Below, piece by piece: positions 24,141-35,022 of a stretch of 64,000 bases of DNA. Each line of letters begins with the position of its first letter. Positions within the stretch are counted from its first letter, which is position 1. The translations under genes and the position numbers were made by a program. This DNA is from Aquatica leii. Lineage: Eukaryota > Arthropoda > Insecta > Coleoptera > Lampyridae. A model generated the notes under the pieces. It made no database searches. It was not told where the DNA came from and saw nothing but the letters and a program-made list of their open reading frames with translations. The stretch lies in the NCBI GenBank assembly GCA_035610365.1, contig CM069432.1:260583177-260647176 (forward strand), given 5' to 3'.

Positions 24141-25501
24141 CGGGTGCCTAACGCACTGTCATTAGTCGTCAAGTACAAAATTAATTGTTTTGCTTAATGA
24201 GATTGTCAAATCAATTAATAGCATTTCAGATCTTTTGTGAATGTTTATATTTTTCTTTCAGCTAGCACTATTATCGAAATCACGAATAGTCACATGTGAA
24301 ACATACTTTTCTCTCTCAATGGACTCACATTTCTTGATGTTTTGCTTCAGCACGTGTCCCATAGAATTCATAGGATTAATTCTATTCATTTTAAGAATTT
24401 ACTGAACGTGTCGTTTATCTTGGTTTCTATCTCCTCATGCTAAACTTGCAAATTTTATATCAAGGTCAAAAAATTGTCTCACCAAATTCTACAGTCTTAG
24501 TCATTTTAATTTGGAACAGCATCCTGCATATTTTGCCAAAGCGAACATTACCAGCTTTAACTTTATTGTCTTTTAGCAATTCGCTATCAGTGCTTGTAGA
24601 TTGCAGTTTCGATTCCTTCCCTAAAACTGTAGATAGAAAAGATTTGTTCCAGCATAAACGATATACAGCACGTCTTTCATTTTATCACACTAGAAACTAT
24701 TCACTATCAACAGCTGCCTTAAAATTTAGTGTCTCATTTGCAAGGAAGACATTTTTTTTTAATTCGTTGTTGCTGACATCGTTTTGCATCAGATGTCATA
24801 ACACCTACCAAATGTAAAAAGATGTGTGTCACTATGTCATTAACTGGGAAAACGAAAAGAAGCAGTTATTTAAATTGAAAATTTACTTATACTAATAGTC
24901 ACTTGCATACGTCTGTTTTAGTGTTAGTTATACTGATTGTTATTAACACACTTATATACATGGTGCGTGCTAAACTAAAACTAAACTAGAGTATCCATTT
25001 GTGTTATTATTTCAATAATATCATCTCTATCTGTTACCCTACGTTAAGGAAGTTTTACATACCGTATCTACTTGTAATACTTTATTTTAATTTACATCAC
25101 AGACACTTTACATTCTTCATGGTAACATATAATTACAACGTCTACTGGATAACTAACCTCGTCAGCGTGTTATCGATACCAGTTTTCGTATAGTACTTTT
25201 CCAAGCTCTATTAAACAATAAACGATATTTAAAAAGTTAATGGTTTGCTGAACACCTGGGTTTACTAGACTGGGAAAACTTTAGTCAAGACGAAGGACAA
25301 GAACATTCTTTTACTTGGTCCTTATAAAACTAGAAGATACAATAACTAGAAGTGGAAATCTTTATGTAACATATCAGGCTTACAATATATAATTTATCCA
25401 GATTTTGTTTTGTTTGCATCTTGTCACAATTAGTCTTGTGAACGTAGCATCAAAATTTTGATGGTTCATTTTTAACCGAAGTATAATTTTACCGGGTTTT
25501 C
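24141..25501. other. AT-rich DNA, possibly remote Copia-derived sequence
   Basis: Minus-strand readings next to the Copia fragment are heavily interrupted and not identifiable. A forward frame at 24437-24817 (126 residues, no recognised motif) is probably the antisense shadow of decayed sequence. 24820-25500 shows nothing. Confidence 0.35.
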
Positions 25502-25990
25502 TCGCAACGTAAATTGCTAGCGACTAACTCAGTTGGATTCTGAGATTTGAGTCGTAACCTTCGTGGTGATAAATTATAAAACAAATTAAAAATGCGCCAA
25601 AACGATTAGAAACTAGAATGATAGACACCTTTTAACGATATCCAACACTGAAATAGAATAAAACGAAGTTTAAAGAATTACGCAATCAAAGCAGAATTAG
25701 GTACATATATAGTAGCAAAGAATAATTCTATAAATATCACAGTTATAGCGTTGATGCAAGTTCTGGAGGTTAGGCAACCCTCTACACATAAAGTCATCGA
25801 AGTACTTACAATATTACGAGGTCAAGTAATACGTAATTTTATAGTTAATCGTTGATTTAATGCGAAACTAGTGACTTCACACCTGTTGCAAATCGCATTT
25901 AGCGTAAATTGAAACCGTAGAAACAAAAATCTGCATGTGTTAATTATGATAATAGCTATATCGATGTCGCACGTATTTCACGTTTGACAA
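25502..25990 (-). repeat. LTR family B, minus-oriented copy
   Basis: Matches the 45.1-kb copy in the blocks CTAACTCAGTTG near 25526 and ATATCACAGTTATAG near 25732, then GTTAGGCAACCCTCTA near 25770 (versus GTTTAGGCAACCCACTA at 47795). The continuous stretch near 25730 is the uninterrupted version of the site that carries a Tc1-like element at 45369-47751. Upstream boundary approximate. Confidence 0.6.
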
Positions 25991-26120
25991 ATGCACAAAT
26001 TACTGACAAATAAAAGAAAAAGGAGTACTTGCGGTCGTCCAAGCCATGCGGATAGCTATCAGCACGCTCCAACCATCTCCTACACAATCGCTAAGAAAAT
26101 GAAGTAAAAGGAGACATACG

Positions 26121-26525
26121 ATGGTATCACAATTAAATTGCTTATCGACAAACAATGAATCGTATTCAAATGCGTCAAGCATCCGTGTGGTTTTTCACTA
26201 TTCTGAATATAGGTGTGCCTCGAAGGTTATTCGAACAAGTACAAATAGTACTAATTCCCCAGATTGTCTCGGAAGTGGCTTAACTAACCAAGAGCCTCTT
26301 TTAGTACATGCTTCTAATTTAGCTTCTAGCGGAAGGTGATTGATTAATCATGAATCCTTCCAAATTGACCCAACACGTGGCAGTATCGTAAATCGCTATG
26401 ACACTTACGGGAAAATCAATGTACATCGCAAAAATATGAGTCCATGCTTACCTAAGGAAGGCTTTCACAAAAGCAGCGATAGTAATATACCTACTTATAA
26501 CACATATGCTTGTGTTTCAATTTGA
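26121..26525 (+). other. Two in-frame open segments separated by one stop; unrecognised
   Basis: An open frame from 26121 is closed by TGA at 26337-26339, then the same frame is open from an ATG at 26340 to a stop at 26523. The product would be about 133 codons, polar, serine- and asparagine-rich, with no signal peptide, membrane segment or known motif ('HVSGR'-like pattern absent). The start TGGTATCACAA also occurs at 36198. Could be a decayed exon or transposon protein, or chance. Confidence 0.25.
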
Positions 26526-26639
26526 CATTTTATCCCTACTATGCGACGAAAACTGAGCGTTCCGAGTACAAATCTTATAAAGAGGACAAATATCATACTA
26601 AAACACTTTTAACATAACACAGTATTACTGAAAGCTTTA

Positions 26640-27245
26640 TATTCAATAACTTTGTCGTCCTGCAGCAAAAACTTTTCTAGCATAAAAGATTTGTAGGAAT
26701 ATTTTACATTTTTTACTATGGCTAACAATTTTTTTCGGGAAAGACAATAGCTTATCTATGTAATAGCGAAGGCTTCCACGGCTGGAATCTATACTAACAT
26801 TAGAATGTGTTCCGGGTTTGGACCGTGTCATTGTTGTTGTAACCGAAGTTGCCAACGTGTCGCCCACTTTCATAAGGGGCTTCATCAGGGCGTGAGATAA
26901 ATCGCAAAACTCAAACAAGCAACCGAAATCTAACTAAGAACTTCTCAAAAGTTAGGTTATCCACTTACGAAACAAGCCATAATCTAAACTCTGAAAGGGT
27001 AAGAAAGAAAACGATAACTTGAAAAAGCAAACGAAAATCTAACAAAGAACTACTACCGAGTTAGGTAATCAACTTGTGAACCAAGCCAGATTCTAAACTC
27101 CGTAGAAGTGACTAAGAAGAAATAGTCTCCGTATATAAAGGAAAAGGATCGTCACGGATGGTTAAGCTCGACTCTTTGGTTCCCGGTCATTAGTCATTTA
27201 TCGAAAACACGCCCCTTTATCAATGGCTAGTGAGGTTCTCGGCCG
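26640..27245. repeat. Family D repeat, copy 1, with hammerhead-like core on minus strand
   Basis: The left part (26750-26900) is homologous to the right arm at 31655-31776, reversed. The right part (27115-27240) matches 31465-31590 in the block AATAGTCTCCGT, a TATAAAGGAAAAGGATCG-type promoter-like stretch, GGATGGTTAAGCTCGAC and, inverted, GGTTCCCGGTCATTAGTCAT. In between, 26917-27130 is a tandem duplication of about 108 bp (both units start AAGCAAMCGAAA). On the minus strand around 26893-26855, CTGATGA, a GCCC/GGGC hairpin and GACAC resemble a hammerhead ribozyme core, but with an extra A before the hairpin and a changed GAAAC. Confidence 0.55.
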
Positions 27246-27825
27246 TAAGTAGCGCAGCATATGCTTGAAAACCGGATGTGCTTAAACGCCATTCTTACGT
27301 TAAATTTCGCGCTGGTAGGAGGTTAAAAACCACTCGGTAAGGGGTTAAATTTTCATCCATCACTTTTTGCCTTATGGCAATGTTTTTTAAGGGAAATTTC
27401 TCTCCATGCAGAACACATAAACTTTAAGAAGCATGCTCGATGTTAATTTTCGTGTTGTATTTTCCACGGAGATCTTGAATTTTATCCTCATATAATTGCG
27501 AGTTACCAATTTGTGTTCTTTTCAGCTCCTCTTTTGTTACCCTTATGATTCTCACTTAATGATGTTCTGCAAATGAGGTTACTAATTGCTCTATTCATGT
27601 TAACGTCTGAAGCATATCAATCGTGAGCGAGGTGGAATAACCTCTCTCGACGTATATGCTTTTTTTTATATTGTATTTCAAGGTCCGTCGTCCCGTAGTC
27701 GTATTCTAGTATTTTGTCGAGGTTCGCTACAAGTAATTTTGGATTATTCGGTACATCAATATAACAAGTGTTAATCGTTTGCTACAAGGTCAGCAAACAC
27801 GTGATAACGCTATCCCACTTTTTGT
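27246..27825. other. No recognised feature
   Basis: AT-rich, no reading frame of note. Confidence 0.4.
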
Positions 27826-27965
27826 CATTTAAACTACTATTACTTTTCGATATCATTTAAATTAATGTTACTTTGCTCTGTTATTTAAATTACTATTACT
27901 TTTCGATAACATTTAAATTAATAGTACTTTTCTATGCCATTTAAATTTCTATTACAATTATATAT
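27826..27965. repeat. 28-bp tandem repeat, five units
   Basis: Units start at 27826, 27854, 27882, 27910 and 27938, an exact 28-bp period. Each begins with (C/T)ATTTAAA followed by a variant of CTACTATTACTTTTCGATA. Alternate units resemble each other more, hinting at a 56-bp higher-order unit. No spacers, so a minisatellite. Confidence 0.85.
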
Positions 27966-28429
27966 TTTTTGTGAAGAGATTCGAAAGTACGTTGCGCACG
28001 TTACGTGATTAGAATGGTTAATTAAACCAAATCTTTATTTCGCTGTCTGACGTCATTCGGTTCGGTGAGATTACTGTAAGAAAAACGGGAACACGGTTAA
28101 ACAACTTAAATTTAGCGATTGCGTTTGGTTTAATGATTTTCTTTTCCTCACATTTTTTAATCTAGGGTAGTGTTTGAATTACTTCTAAATCTACAATAAA
28201 TTTTATTAAATTCTTATTTAAATTAATTGTGATTTTAATTCTGTTTATATGAGATACTTGATGATATCGAATTATGTTATAAAACTAATTCCTGGATTTC
28301 GCTGTGATATTTTGTTTCTTTTCTTTTCTGTTTTGTTATTCACTGTGATGCAGTACTAATCTCGAATAAATCGTAATAATCTTGTTATAATCTTCTGTTG
28401 TTTTATTCTCAACGCACAATTGGGATTGC

Positions 28430-28640
28430 GGATTTGAGCTCCCTTTCTTTGGACGAGACTTTTCTTTTTTGTTTTTTTTTCTACTCGCAAGGAAATGTGG
28501 TGCAGATCACCGACTCACTAGACAAAGTTGGGTATTGAAAACTTGACCTACGACCATCTCCGACTTAAGCTAGCCAAACAGGTTAGTCGACAATCTACTT
28601 AATTGATTTTTTTACATCTTCACAATTTGTGCGTTACAAA
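28430..28640 (+). repeat. LTR-like repeat, family F copy 2
   Basis: Shares CCTACGACCATCTCCGA with 17545 and the preceding AAAGTTGGGTA block with the reversed copy at 51.75-51.8 kb. Upstream, 28360-28420 has AATAAA and a T-rich end, compatible with an LTR polyadenylation region. Confidence 0.45.
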
Positions 28641-30320
28641 GTATTGATCTCTTTTAAGAGTATGTCCTGAAGTTTGGCTTTAAATATACAGTTTCCGCTG
28701 CTGTCTGTCGTTTGCGTGCCGTTTGAGTGCAGTTCGATGTCGTTCAGAGATAACCAAGTTTTAAGTTTAGCTGTTTAACGTTGGGTGCATTCGTAGTTCA
28801 ACCAATGAAAATGGTTAAACTAATCACATGATTGTAAGCATCAACCTTATTAACTTTTAATCATTTTTCTTCTTCTTCTTCTAGTTACCACAAGAACGTT
28901 TTCTATGCAATTTTATCTCTTGTAAAACAAATGAAAAGATAAATAAACGTCTGCTGCTATCGAGTTTGCACTGTATGGAAGCGATTAACATTACACTTCT
29001 TCTTCTTCTTGTAATAAAAAATAAAAAAATACAATAATAATAAAAATGCAAAATATAAATATACATTTATCGAAAGCAAAAATACTTATTTACCACGGCA
29101 GCAGTCGGAACACAGACCTATGGGTGTGAGCTTGAATGAAAGTAAAATGCACAGGCGTGAATTCCTTTAATTTATTTGCAACTATAACATATTACACTAA
29201 CTATTTTCATTAAATAAAAAATGAACAGTATTTGGATTAAAACAATATTTGGAATAAAACAATATTTAGGCGCCAACCACCTTTAAATTGGTGATAAATA
29301 AAAAGCATACAATCTTATAACTAACTATTAATCGATATCAAATTCAAAAGTAATAAACGTTTAATTTATTACGGAGTATGTATTCCGAAAAGTTTTTGAT
29401 AACACAATTTAATTAATTTGAATTTAAAATGTAATAAGTAGTAGCATAACTTCAAGTTGACTCAGCATATAATAGACGTTATCTGAGATCTTCTATTTAT
29501 AGCACATTCTTTGTCGAAATGATAAGCTTCTTCCAGGACCAAATAACTAATCAAACGAATGTAGATTGGAAAGCAAAAACAGCAGGCATAAAACCAAAAT
29601 ATAAATCCAATGAAGAAAAAATCCAGTAAATAAAAGAAAAGACCCTAAATATAAATAATTAGAATGGTTTTTAATCGACATGAAATTACTTACGTTGCCT
29701 TAGATACAACGGTCTTGAAATCAATTTCTTTGTCTAAATGTATTGCGTCACATTGTGAAATCACAGCAATTAGTTGGAAAGAATAAAAATTAATTTGTAT
29801 GCGTTTTTACGCCATAATTAAGAAAATTTGTCTTCCTTGCACCACTTACGTGCAAGCCTAAAGATGGCTCAAACGGAAGTACGAACAAAAATCGATTGCT
29901 CGGTCGATTCGAAGTACAACGCGACGTTGCCAAACTGAATAAATTTAAATGCAAATTAGTATGTGAATGCAAAATAGAATTTTAAATGTAATGAACTCTA
30001 ACGGGACGTTACAATCTGAATAATCAGTTTGATCTTTGAAATTATTCTACCATTTTTCTTATTTATATTCACATTCATTTCTAAACACTGTTAACTTTTC
30101 TCTTTGTTTTAATGTTTTGTTTATGAGATCAAGATGGGTTAAATTCATATCTAACTGTGTCTATAAATCAATCAAAAATCACAAGGTTGAATGTAAGACG
30201 TTCACAGGTGAGAAAGTTTCTTTGTAATCTATTTATGCTTTCTGAGTAAAACTATTTGCAATTAGTCTAGCTTGTGTGACGGACGGAGGGCTTATCTTAA
30301 ATAGAAAGCTAAGTCACGGT
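28641..30320. other. AT-rich stretch without a recognised gene
   Basis: Contains TTCTTC microsatellite tracts near 28868 and 28997, and short frames only. A GGCGCC word near 29270 is isolated. I see no transposon domain. Confidence 0.4.
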
Positions 30321-30341
30321 ACGGTTCGCGGGCGCCAGATT

Positions 30342-30880
30342 TGTTTGAGGATTTTACTCTCCTGTTAGACGGTGTTGTCCGGGTACTGCAGTGAAGACAC
30401 GGTAGTTCAAGGTTTCGAACGGTTCTAAAAGCGGAGCTAGGCGACTGAAATAAAAGACAGCAGTAAATAAGGCAACTTTATTTTATTCCTAAACAACGGG
30501 AACGGAACGGTAGTTTTGGCGTGCTAATCCGGAGGCGGAGGATATGATAACCAAGCAAGCGTGAAATGAAGAAAAAGATGACGATTAAAGGAGCGTTGGG
30601 TAAGCGGCAACGTAGGTGACCAAGCAAGCATGCAGTAACGATAATAAACTCCGTTGGATCGGTGGAAGGAATTGGTTCGGATAGTCGGTAGTGTGGAGCA
30701 AGTCGACGTGCAAAAATCTCTCAACACGCTACTTCAATATGGCGTTGACGGCGTATTGCGCAGGCCAAAGGCCGACACTATAAATACGATGCCCGGTAAG
30801 GAGGGTTAGGGAACGGCTTACCTTTTTGGTTCAGCTGGCGTTTTGCCGTAGCGAGCTCGGTTTTATAACGGACGGTTGGA
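30342..30880 (-). repeat. LTR, family E, with TATA box, poly(A) signal and adjacent primer-binding-like site
   Basis: On the minus strand this GC-richer block reads like a retroelement LTR. TATTTATAG (30786-30778) is a TATA-like box, and AATAAAATAAAG (about 30488-30477) is a polyadenylation signal. The block ends ...AAACA at 30342. Four bases later comes TGGCGCCCGC (30337-30328), the form of a tRNA-primed primer-binding site in many Gypsy/BEL elements. The LTR's upstream end is not fixed; 30880 is a guess. I found no gag in the following minus-strand sequence, so the element is truncated or decayed. The plus-strand open frames here are not supported as genes. Confidence 0.55.
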
Positions 30881-31380
30881 AGAGGAAGAAACGACCCTTA
30901 AGCGGGACAGTGGAGTGGAGACAATAACAATAATAAACAGACATTATAACCAGTCCTATGCATCGGTTTTTTGTGCTTATTTCCGATTGCCTTGGTGTGC
31001 TCTTGACCGTGCCTCTACAAATGTGAGCGGATTTTTATCCACATTTAAAACATTTATACTGAAGATGTAAGTGACGTAATTATCAAAAATTTTTGGCTTT
31101 GGTTATCGTGATTATTGTTGAACTTCGACCGTTTTATTTTCTTTGCCACTGAAACTGGATTCTCTTCAGTAGTGAATTTTTGACTGCAAAATTTCAGTCA
31201 TTACAGTTTCCACGTCCTTTTAACCTGGGTACGGGTATGGCCATCGCCGTGCATTCAACTCAAACAAAAAAAACGTAAAACGTGCTAAACTATGCTTCAC
31301 TTGACCCTACTGGGTTCATAATCTGTGGCAGAGCGACAATAAGCATGCTACGCACTCCTTGAATAATCAACACAGACTAA

Positions 31381-31776
31381 CTTACATTAGAATGTCTTCC
31401 AGGTTTCGACCGTGTCATTGTTGTAACCTAAGTTGTCAACGTTTCGCCCACTTTCGTAAGGGGCTTCTCTTAAGAAGAAATAGTCTCCGTTTTTAAAGGA
31501 AAAGGATCGTTGCGGATGGTTAAGCTCGACCCTGATTGGGTTACGGTTGCTAGGGGGCGTGTTTTCGATAAATGACTAATGACCGGGAACCAAAGGGGGA
31601 TAGCTCAGAACCATGATCGCGATTGAAGTTATTGGGGTGTTTGATGATTTAGACCCTTACGAAAGTGGGCGAAACGTTGGCAACTTCGGTTACAACAACA
31701 ATGACACGGTCGAAACCCGGAAGACACTCTAATGTAAGTATAGATTCCGGCCGTGGAAGCCTTCGCTATTATATTA
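31381..31776. repeat. Family D repeat, copy 2, with long inverted arms
   Basis: Arms 31381-31461 and 31655-31738 are imperfect inverted repeats of about 80 bp (left CTTACATTAGAATGTCTTCC, right reversed CTTACATTAGAGTGTCTTCC), so the transcript would form a long stem. Both contain GGTTTCGACCGTGTCATTG and the reversed GAAACGTTG/TGGGCGAAAC words. The loop (31462-31654) holds the AATAGTCTCCGT and GGATGGTTAAGCTCGAC blocks found at 27.1 kb. The right arm extends to about 31776, matching 26.75 kb. Penelope-like elements often carry GAAACGTTGG-type hammerhead remnants, so this family may derive from one. Confidence 0.6.
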
Positions 31777-32898
31777 ACAGACTAACTTTATTATATACAA
31801 ATAGTTAAAACACAGTTACAGTGCGGAAACAGATGGCCTTAATAAGTTTAAGTACACTTTCTTGATCTACATTGTAACAAAATGTTTTTCAAAACTACAT
31901 GAAATAACAATTACGTTATCTAATACGCACACTCACATCACCTGAATCTGCTTTAAATGTCTCTACGATTCGTTGAAACGTTGCCGGCAAATTTTTTAGA
32001 TAACAAAATCGTATATTCCAAAGAAGGTAACAAAACTTGTCTGATTACGGTTTTCAAGTTTTACGGAGACTTACCGGAAAGTAGATTGTGAATCCAAATT
32101 ATTTTTCAATTTTATATTCCGTGATTTGTTACTCGTTTTGGGAACGTGCATATACTTATGTTAAAACCTTTACTAAACGAAAATTTTGCTTATGTAGAGT
32201 TATTTGTCTTGTTCCACAACGCATTCATCAATGACGAAACCCTTAAATAACAGAATCAACAAACTTAACCACTCGATTAACTAATAAAACAGATCAATAT
32301 AGTTGCTGCATTGATAGATGTCCGTCTTAATTGCAAACGTAATCGTATAGTTATGCTTTTGTGAATCCATAGACAAACTTTTTAGTTTAGAAATTGTTAA
32401 TTATTTTGTGAGCAGCGAAATAAAAGTAATTCTGTATTTTATGTGCTAACGCATGGGGGCTAGATGAAAAGGACTCTCAAAGATATTTCTAAACAAGCTG
32501 CAAGATTAAACGACCAGTGACGAAAACTTATTATGTCGAAGATAACTTCTACGAACAACTATAAAACCTACACTTACTAAACTTGCGAAAATAATCATAA
32601 AAGTTCTTGAAAGTGTTGCAACTAGGTGTTGTTAAACTATATAGTTTAATTGAAATTTATCGATATTCATATATACCATAAAGGTTTATTGGACACGTTA
32701 TACGATTAAAAAAGAAAGTATATGCAATAAACGGTTTTTGTTATTTTTCCGTTAAATCGTCGAACGTTTTATTTTAGGTAGTAAATTCATATTTAACAGA
32801 AAAGTATATATAAAATAAATGAATAAATAAATATTGACTTTACAAATTTAATATTGTGTGGTGACTGTAGTGTTAAGGAAAAGTGGGAGTTATTTATA
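31777..32898. other. AT-rich stretch without a recognised gene
   Basis: No domain, terminal repeat or long frame identified. Confidence 0.4.
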
Positions 32899-35022
32899 CA
32901 GGGTGTATCTGATTAACAGGTTATTATTTTAGCAGGTGAAATTAGAGCATAAATACAAACAAAAAATATCAAAATAAAAGTTCCATTCAAGCATTTAAAC
33001 AAATCAAAATTTCTAGCAAAGCACATCGTAAATTACAGACCTGTAGTCTCCTAAGGTTGTTGACAATGAATAAAAATAATCTGTTCTAAGAAGTGTTCTC
33101 AGCGATTTGCTGACACCAAAAATAAATACAAAAAAATGTTACAAATGAAGTTTCTATTCTGCACATTTTTTTACGTACACCAGATAACACCTCCATTGGA
33201 TTGAAACGTTTAAACGTTGTCGAAAATTATTCGTTACTACTAAATAATTGCACATTCTATCTAATTGCATTTGCTGCTCTTGTCTATTATTTACCGGGGT
33301 TTTGTATACTACACCTTTCACATAACTCTAGAAAAAAAGTCTAAAGGGTTAATATCTGGCTTACGAGCTGACCAGCGTCTAGTGCCGTTTCTTCCAATCC
33401 AACGACCCGTAACAATTAAACAACACCCATCTGAAAATAATATTATGGCACTAAAGACAGGGTCAAAAGCTTCTTGTTGCTGCAACCAGTCACAAAACTC
33501 AAGTCGCGGTTCGAAATACTCGTCGGTTAACTATTGAGCTCGTTGAATATAGTAAGGTGCTACAAACTTGTAGGTCTTACGAACCTTGCACGGCCAACTC
33601 ACACTAGGAGATAGGGGAGGTTCAAATAAATAGAAGTTAGAGGGCGCCAGATCTTACTAAGTAACATTTGTTTCGATCAATACAGAAGGTCCAACAAAAT
33701 CAGGTTCGTAATCCTAAAAAAAGAAAGATAAAATTTAACATCGTAGATTATTAACAACAAACACAAGAAATTTGGTAGTACATTACTCGATCCATAAATG
33801 TCGGAAGTATCAGCAACACACAATACATAGGTTTAAAAATAGGGTGTCGATAGCGAAGAAAACTACATTGAATAATAAATATCTATGATTCACATCATGC
33901 GATACATAAAATAATTAGTGAAAATATCTAAACGGTATTGAAACAATTATTGTAATTGCATAAGTTAGAACAATCTAAATTTCGTGGGAGACTTTTTTCG
34001 CAGCGCAAAATTAATTCAATAAGACTTACCCACAATTCAGTACTTGCCCGAAGAAAACGTTTTCCTCATTGAGTCCAGCTGGAATATTTATGAATAGCAA
34101 ATCGTGTCAACACAATGACTCACGAAAACAAAAATCTACAAAATTCTTAATTAATGCTAAAAGAAATAAGTGTTTGACGTCTTGACAGGAAATGAAGTAA
34201 AACGGAACTGGTTAAGATGGCGTCGAAAGTAGGTTTAAGGTAATGAAATTTATGCACGTAACAAGGGACACAATAATGTAGCGTACTATGGGACACGTTA
34301 GCTGCGTGACCAATTCTTCTAGTGCTACTTCGTGTCCGATTTTCTACAATTTACAATATGCACATACTTTCAAGAAAAACAAGTATTAAAGTTTTGATTT
34401 TATTGAGATTTATGCTTCTTGTGTTCCGAAAACATGAGATGGTCTTTTTCGACCATGGCCTTCGTAGGTAGAAAGAACACCTCCAGTCCTTGCACACACG
34501 CCAAATTAATTTTTATTTAAGGCAATTGTCTATTAGGATACCGCTCAACTCTCAATCTTTTAAACAAATTGAGACAGAAGTAAATCAGATTATCAAACGC
34601 AGTTCTAAGAAATCTCAATTTTGCATGTATTTATCTGAAGTCTTCTTTTGGTTACAACCGAAGATAAACGTGACCGTGTACACAAAGTACATTTTGTTAA
34701 GCTAGGTCAGTAATAAGAAATAAACAACAATATCTGCTTTAATTATTTTATTAACAATTGATTTTGTAGACGATGGAAAATTAAAGGAAACAATAATTAA
34801 CACAATACATCAATATGTTTTACGGATTTTACAGCATTTACCGCATAGTTACACTCAAAAACAATTTTCATGTGTTTAGATAGCCAGGACCGGCTTGAAA
34901 ACTTTAATTGCAAATATTTCAAAACTGTGCCGCTTTACACCAAATCTTTAAAGTAAAAATTTTTATTTGACGCCACAAGGAAACTACTCTTCGAGTTTGT
35001 AGTCGTATTTCAGATACACCCT
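32899..35022 (-). mobile_element. Decayed DD41D-type transposon, interrupted by solo LTR A
   Basis: Ends CAGGGTGTATCTGA (32899, preceded by TA) and TCAGATACACCCT (about 35010-35022) form a terminal inverted repeat. Minus-strand transposase pieces flank the LTR at 33558-34263. On the N-terminal side (34360-34270) is 'TRSSTRRIGHAANVSHSTLH', a helix-turn-helix segment. On the other side, from 33557 down, come 'PYYIQRAQ', 'LTDEYFEPRLEFCDWLQQQ', 'ILFSDG', then directly 'GRWIGRNGTRRWSARKPDIN' and 'PLDFF'. The block between the first catalytic aspartate and the WIGR motif, including the second aspartate, is deleted. Same motif order as the intact transposase at 38.9-40.0 kb, but a different, much older family. 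Confidence 0.75.
33558..34263 (+). mobile_element. Solo LTR, family A copy 2, inside DD41D relic
   Basis: Starts TGCTACAAACTTGTAGGTC and ends TGCACGTAACA; shares the CTTACGAACCTTGCACGGCC block with the other copies. The left flank is AAGG; the right flank reads AGGG, or AAGG if one A is shared with the LTR end, so the 4-bp duplication is slightly eroded. At 706 bp it is the shortest copy. It separates two pieces of one transposase frame. Confidence 0.75.

Noticed and set aside
27826-27965. Possible CRISPR-like array
   Set aside because: Repeats are directly adjacent with no spacers, in a eukaryotic repeat landscape.
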